DNA from: Tamarix chinensis
Lineage: Eukaryota > Streptophyta > Magnoliopsida > Caryophyllales > Tamaricaceae
NCBI GenBank assembly: GCA_030549775.1
Contig: CM060175.1
Span: 40,777,915 to 40,841,914, forward strand
Direction: 5' to 3'
DNA length: 64,000 nt
This document shows, one piece after another, positions 47,801 through 53,800 of the stretch. A program made the position numbers and the translations under genes. How positions within the stretch are numbered: the stretch's first letter is position 1; each line of letters starts with the position of its first letter. A model generated the notes under the pieces. The model was given only the letters and a program-made list of their open reading frames with translations, was not told the DNA's origin and did not search any database.

Positions 47801-50800
47801 AACAATAAATGTTAATAATAATTAGGGGTATTCATCATAAAATCATTTAAGAGGCATAGTGCATCATTATACAATAATTTTTGTAAAGTAGCAATATTCT
47901 TAGAACTTTAACAATTAAAATATAAAATATTCGTTTGGAATTAATATCTCATAAAATATAAGGTTTCAAAATATGCAGTATTACATTAATATCCCTTTGA
48001 AAAGGAATTTCAAAGGTATTACATCATTATGAACATGCCATCACCAATGAGCATATACCAAAATCACAATATAACAAGGGTATCATACTAATCACTCGCT
48101 CAATCCATGCATACTTCCCATTCCCTTTCCCTCAGACGAGGGTTTTAAAAAAAAAATCTAGATTTTTAAAGAAATTCCAAGAGTATCTTGGAATTAAAAA
48201 CTAGGAAACTCATGATAAAAATATTTTGGAAATGAGTTATAGAAAACTAAAAGCTCTGATACCACTTGTAACACCTAGCCTTGATTTTGGCTATAGGTCG
48301 TTACTCTAGAGTACCTTTGGGATTAGCAACTAGTTTTGCAAATTAACACTAATCCTTTCTAACTACTTTGTACTTATTCACATACTTTTTGAGAAACTTC
48401 CCAGGAGGTCAATTATCCAAGCCAAACATGCTTAACCGTGGAGCTTTTTAATGATAAACTTGTAAAAAGGAAAATGCAATTGATTAATATAACCGTCAAA
48501 CATGTAGCACATAACTTGGGGTATTATAGAATTGCTTTAATGTGTATCTTGATGTTCTCAATCATATAGAGGCCTAAAATAATTGTCTCACTCATGTCAC
48601 TCCAAAATAGAAGATTGCAACACTTTCACCATACATTGTCTTAAATGGTGTCACTCCTTTGCTGGTGTTATAATTGTTGTTGTAGGAGACAATATTTCCA
48701 GCTCTCATGAAACTCCAAGAAGCCCTTGACATACTCTCTTTGGTAGACCGTCCTCTTATTTAGTCTTATTCATCTTTAGCTTCATGCTGAGGCTGCATGC
48801 AACTTGTCTTAATGTGGGATAAGAACCTTGAGTCACTATGCAATATTTGTAGTACTTAATGCATCACTTAGGCCCGAGTCAACTGATCATACTCCATGTT
48901 GACTATATCGGAATCAATATTGCTAATTTAGTCAACCTCCGTACCACTACCTCCTTGATGGTGTCAAAACTACTTATCATCCTTGGTAGACCAACTGAAA
49001 AATCCATGGAGATGCGATCCTAGTTCCATGCCGGGACCTCTACTAGCCTAACTAACCCTATGGGTCTCCTATGCTCGATCTTGTCCTTGAGGCATGCCAA
49101 ACATCTAGCTATAATTCTGCAATGTTCTGCTTTATTCAGGGCCCCTATAGACCTTCTTGAGGTACTTATACAACTTATCAGCTCAAAGGTGCACTAAATG
49201 AGGAGTATGGTGCCCCTTCTCCATGAGTTTCGTCTCCGGATCACTTTAGCTCCGTGGTACACGCCAGTGATCTCTGATGTTCTGTTTTTGATTATTTAGT
49301 TTCCATTATAATACTTGCATGGTGGATGCACATTTGCTTTCCATAAATCAATAGTTGGAAACTGCTACATGCACATAAAATGTGTGAGATCAATTAAGCC
49401 CTTTTTTTCCTGTAGATGCATTCCGTTGGTTTTGTGGACCCTGAAGATATGAATGTTATTTCTGGGAAAAGGAAATATTCAAGTTTGGTGGGATATGCAG
49501 GCAGCAAGCTGGCGCAGGTTTGTCTTTTCATCCTATATATGAATACTCTTTGTATTGAGTTTAGTTTGTTTGTTGTGACATGACTTGTATTTATGGGAGA
49601 TAGAAAAATTATGTTTTTGGAGCTAACTGATAATTTAGTGGATGGAAACTTGCTTCGTACTCAAGTGCCTTAATGCTAATACGAATTTCCATTTTCCTTG
49701 GTTTTGTTTTCTTCTTTATATTTTCCCTTTCTGTAATAACGTGGTAATTATTTTTTATACTTCATATCTGTGGTGTTAAATGATTAATATTTGTAAAATG
49801 GTTTTTGGAGGCAAAAGTGGTTTATGTAATTCACCGTGAGATCCTAATTTATGTGGAACAAGAATAAGCCTGACATTGGATTACCTGCTTTCATTTTTTA
49901 TAACCTTTGAAACTGCTCACAAAAGTACTGCTAACTCATCCATCCTCAAATCTCTCACTACCTTTCAATACAAAATACTATTTTATGTGCACGCAGCACA
50001 ATTCACATTTAGCTGATCAAAACAATTATAACTAGTCCTAGGGTAGTGTACTAGGTACCAATGGCTTCCAATAATTGACAATTATCATTTCAATAATTCA
50101 TAAAATATTGCAAAGGTAACAGTTTTTGAATATTATCCTTAAGTCATAAAAATTAAATTTAGTAGTTATTATTAGGGAGCTGAGTACCTAAAGGTCCTAG
50201 GTCTGAATCTCGTGTATGGGTCTTCCAGAAAAATAATCATCTAACCTCATTCAGGATTTATCCTTAGTCATAAAAATTAAATTTAGTAGTTACCATTGTT
50301 TGGTAAAACGGATAAGGGAAACAAAATGAAATAACAATATGTTGTGGTTGTTTGGTAGGATGTTGCGCAAATTACAACAGGTGTGGTACCTTATAGCTGA
50401 ATTTCGGCAAAAAGTGTATATTTACAATTTTTTTCCATTTACTTTTAACTTTCTTTGTAGTTGTCCTTTCATATATTTCTTCATTTATTGTTTATGGTAA
50501 AATGGTAATGAAATTTATTACAACAACTTTTGATGAAATTTAATACCAAAAGATCGGCAATTTAATACAATCAGGTATTATCTAACAATAATTGCCAATA
50601 GTAGTAATAATAAAGCATATATACATATATCTTGGAGTCAAAGAAACTGGAAATAAAGCATACTGTAGATCTTGAAGAACAAAGTCTGTAAGCTTAGTTG
50701 GCTGCCCATGGTAGTCTATGATTTGGGGAGACCTGACAGTAGAAACCATTCCAATGACATTTAATTCTAAAATATCACAATCATTTTAATATAAAGCAGT

Positions 50801-53800
50801 ACAACCAAATCAAGTGTAAGAAAAATGATCACTTTGACAGATAAACAAATGGAAATATTACCAAACAAGAGTGATTCATTCACAACGTCTGTGGCCAGTT
50901 GACCAAATTATCTAACAATGTAGATGAACGATTGGAAAATTTCATCAAAAGTTTGACAACCTTGGTCTTAAAAAAGAATATGATCTTAATCTGGTGTGGT
51001 GTTGTCTTGTACTTCACACCATTGTATGATATAAAGAAGTGTCTTAACAGCGTAGACATGACCCTCCTTCAACAATGGGTTTATTTTGAAACATCAAACT
51101 TCCTGATTGATGCATATACCTTGGACATCTGCATGCGAAAATTAAAGCTTTTTAACAAAATTGCATACAACTGAAATATAATAGGAAAAGAATTCACAAT
51201 ATTATCATCCTAAATCTAAGCAGGAATAAGAGATACAAACCTGTGGGTATGAAAATCACAGTCAATAGTGTGAGCTCTCTCCCTGATTTCCAAAAACTGG
51301 TAGCTCATACAACCAACTAAATGAAGGATCCTGATCAGTTAGTTTCATTGGGTGTGAATTAATTACTTATTTTGGAGCTACATTATGTTCCATTACTAAC
51401 AATGCACTATCTCAGCAAAACTTCATTAGTTATTGGTGTAACTATGATCAAGTAATTAAAAATTACTGATCAGGTCTATAGAATGCAGATGTTGAATGGA
51501 TAACTTAATAGAAAGTCTTCAAATGTTGATTGCATGATACCAAGACCGACAAATTATGACTACAAGGGGGATGCATCTAGGTGGGGAAATTTTGTGCTGC
51601 CTGAGTGTACAGTTTATATATATATAACCGGAAACATTCAAGTATAAGTTATAACTTTAATTTTTTTCTTTATTTTTATGTCATACATCCACACTACAAA
51701 TTTTCCTCTCCTTTCCCCTCTAAGTGGAATGAAATATGTTGATCTTATACTAGGTATTATAGTTTGGAATTGAAAATTTGCAAAAACATATTGTAGACTA
51801 GAATTTTATTGTATGAATATGGATTTTCATCTGTTTCACAATTATTAAATTCAATATTAATACTTGAAGTGCATACACCACAAACTGAATTGAACTGTTG
51901 CCGTAAAATTATGGTTTGATTTGATTTGGTTTGGTTTGGTTTATAGTATTTAGAAAGTACTTTGGTTGAGTTTTTTTCAAACTGTGATATTATGGTTTGG
52001 TTCGCTGGCCATAACTGAAATTTGTACACCCCAGGAGCTTTTGAAAATAAGTGGAGAAGTCTTGAGGGGAGAGATTGGGCTCTCAAAACTTGGATTATGT
52101 GTCACTTTTGCATTTGATTGAATTTTCCGTGTATATTTTATTTTTGTTAGTATCTGGTATCTATCTTGGTATCAAAGCTCTTTTCAATCCCAAGCAAGGT
52201 AATGGCACAAAAGGGTGAGGCACTTGAGGAAAAACTAGGAGAGACTTGGGAAAGATGGAAGAAGCTGTGATGAATCTAGACCACCATGTACATTAATATT
52301 ATTCATGACTTTTGGCTAATCTATTAATGTTCATTCATGTATTACTCTTGGCTTAGATACATTAAAAATTTATAATTCACTTTTAAGAGTATGGTCATGG
52401 AGTGGATTCATAATTGGTGGTGGGTTCATGAAAGATTATTAATAAGGGTACTGAAGTGGAATAAATGTAGAAATTATAAACGAGTTTATCAAGGATTCCT
52501 TTGGATGCTGTAAAAGCAGCTTACTCTCCATCCCATTTGGAAATCCTATCCAAGAAACAATATCACATCATTGAGTGATGAAAACGACTCTGAACGTCTA
52601 TGGATATTGAAGCAAGGTGAGTTTATAGGCTTACAAGAGTGTGCTTAACTTGTAGGGTAAGACAATTTTCAAGATTGAGAGAGAGGTTGTACAAGGGTAT
52701 CCTTTTTGGATACAAGGCCTCGATTCAGTTATATATATATATATATATATTGGTAATTAATGATTAATAATATTTATTAATAACCAAAAAAAGCATTTAT
52801 GTACACCACACCACTATTCCAATCATAGCTAAAAGAGCTACCCAAAATTGAGCTATCATGTCTAAAGCATGGCTTTATTTACTGTAAGACATGCCGTGTT
52901 GAAATCTGATTTATGCTTGAGTAATGATATCGTTTACTATTATCATATGTAGCTTTTGTAATTCTTGAAATATTGCTTGATTACGGAACCTCCATAATGT
53001 GTATGCTACTGCTGCTCCAATGATTTTCAAAATTTCTGCCAATCTTTTCTTTCCTTAGTCTTCTTTATGAGCTAGTGAATGGCATGATCCCAACTGTTGG
53101 AAGCATAGACCTAACCTATCGAAGGTACCTCCTAGCGTCTGTGCATTGCTTTTGATAAAAACAAGGTTTTTAGTATTTACATTTTAATCAACTGCTTTCA
53201 TTGGCATCCTTGAAATATGTCTTTATTCAACCAATAGCTTGCTAATATGCAGCAAAAAATGAAATTACATGTTTACAGATATTTCTGACATTGAATAGTG
53301 AAAAAAATAATATCATACCACGGCTACTGTGATATATTCTTTATTGTTCATCGATACTTTGACACTGCCATCATGGTTGCTTTTGTAAACCCAATTCCAA
53401 TTTTACTGAATAATGTACTTGACACTTAGTTTCAAAAGTTGAAGCGGATATCTGATATGGAGAAAAGAAATCTAACTCGATTGAGTCTCTAATTACGAAT
53501 TGAAAATCTAGTCCGTTTTATGACAATATTTTGTGAACTATTCAAATACCAATTTAAGCTGATCATTTCAATAATGTGTTACATTGTTTAGTCCGAATTA
53601 GTGGTTAAGCTTCTAAACTGTATATGGTATTTGAGCTTGAGCTCTCTAATGACGTTATTAATATTTTTTTGGCGATAAGATAAGACATGCATCTGTTCTA
53701 TATTACCAAATATATATATATAAAACAATAGGGCTTACATATGTATAACAGTTATGTGTTCGAAAATGCAGGCACAAATTCAAATATTTGTCGGGATACA

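Noticed and set aside
50899..51174. 91-codon plus-strand open frame in intron 5
   Set aside because: No recognisable motif, AT-rich codon use and no splice-compatible link to neighbouring exons.
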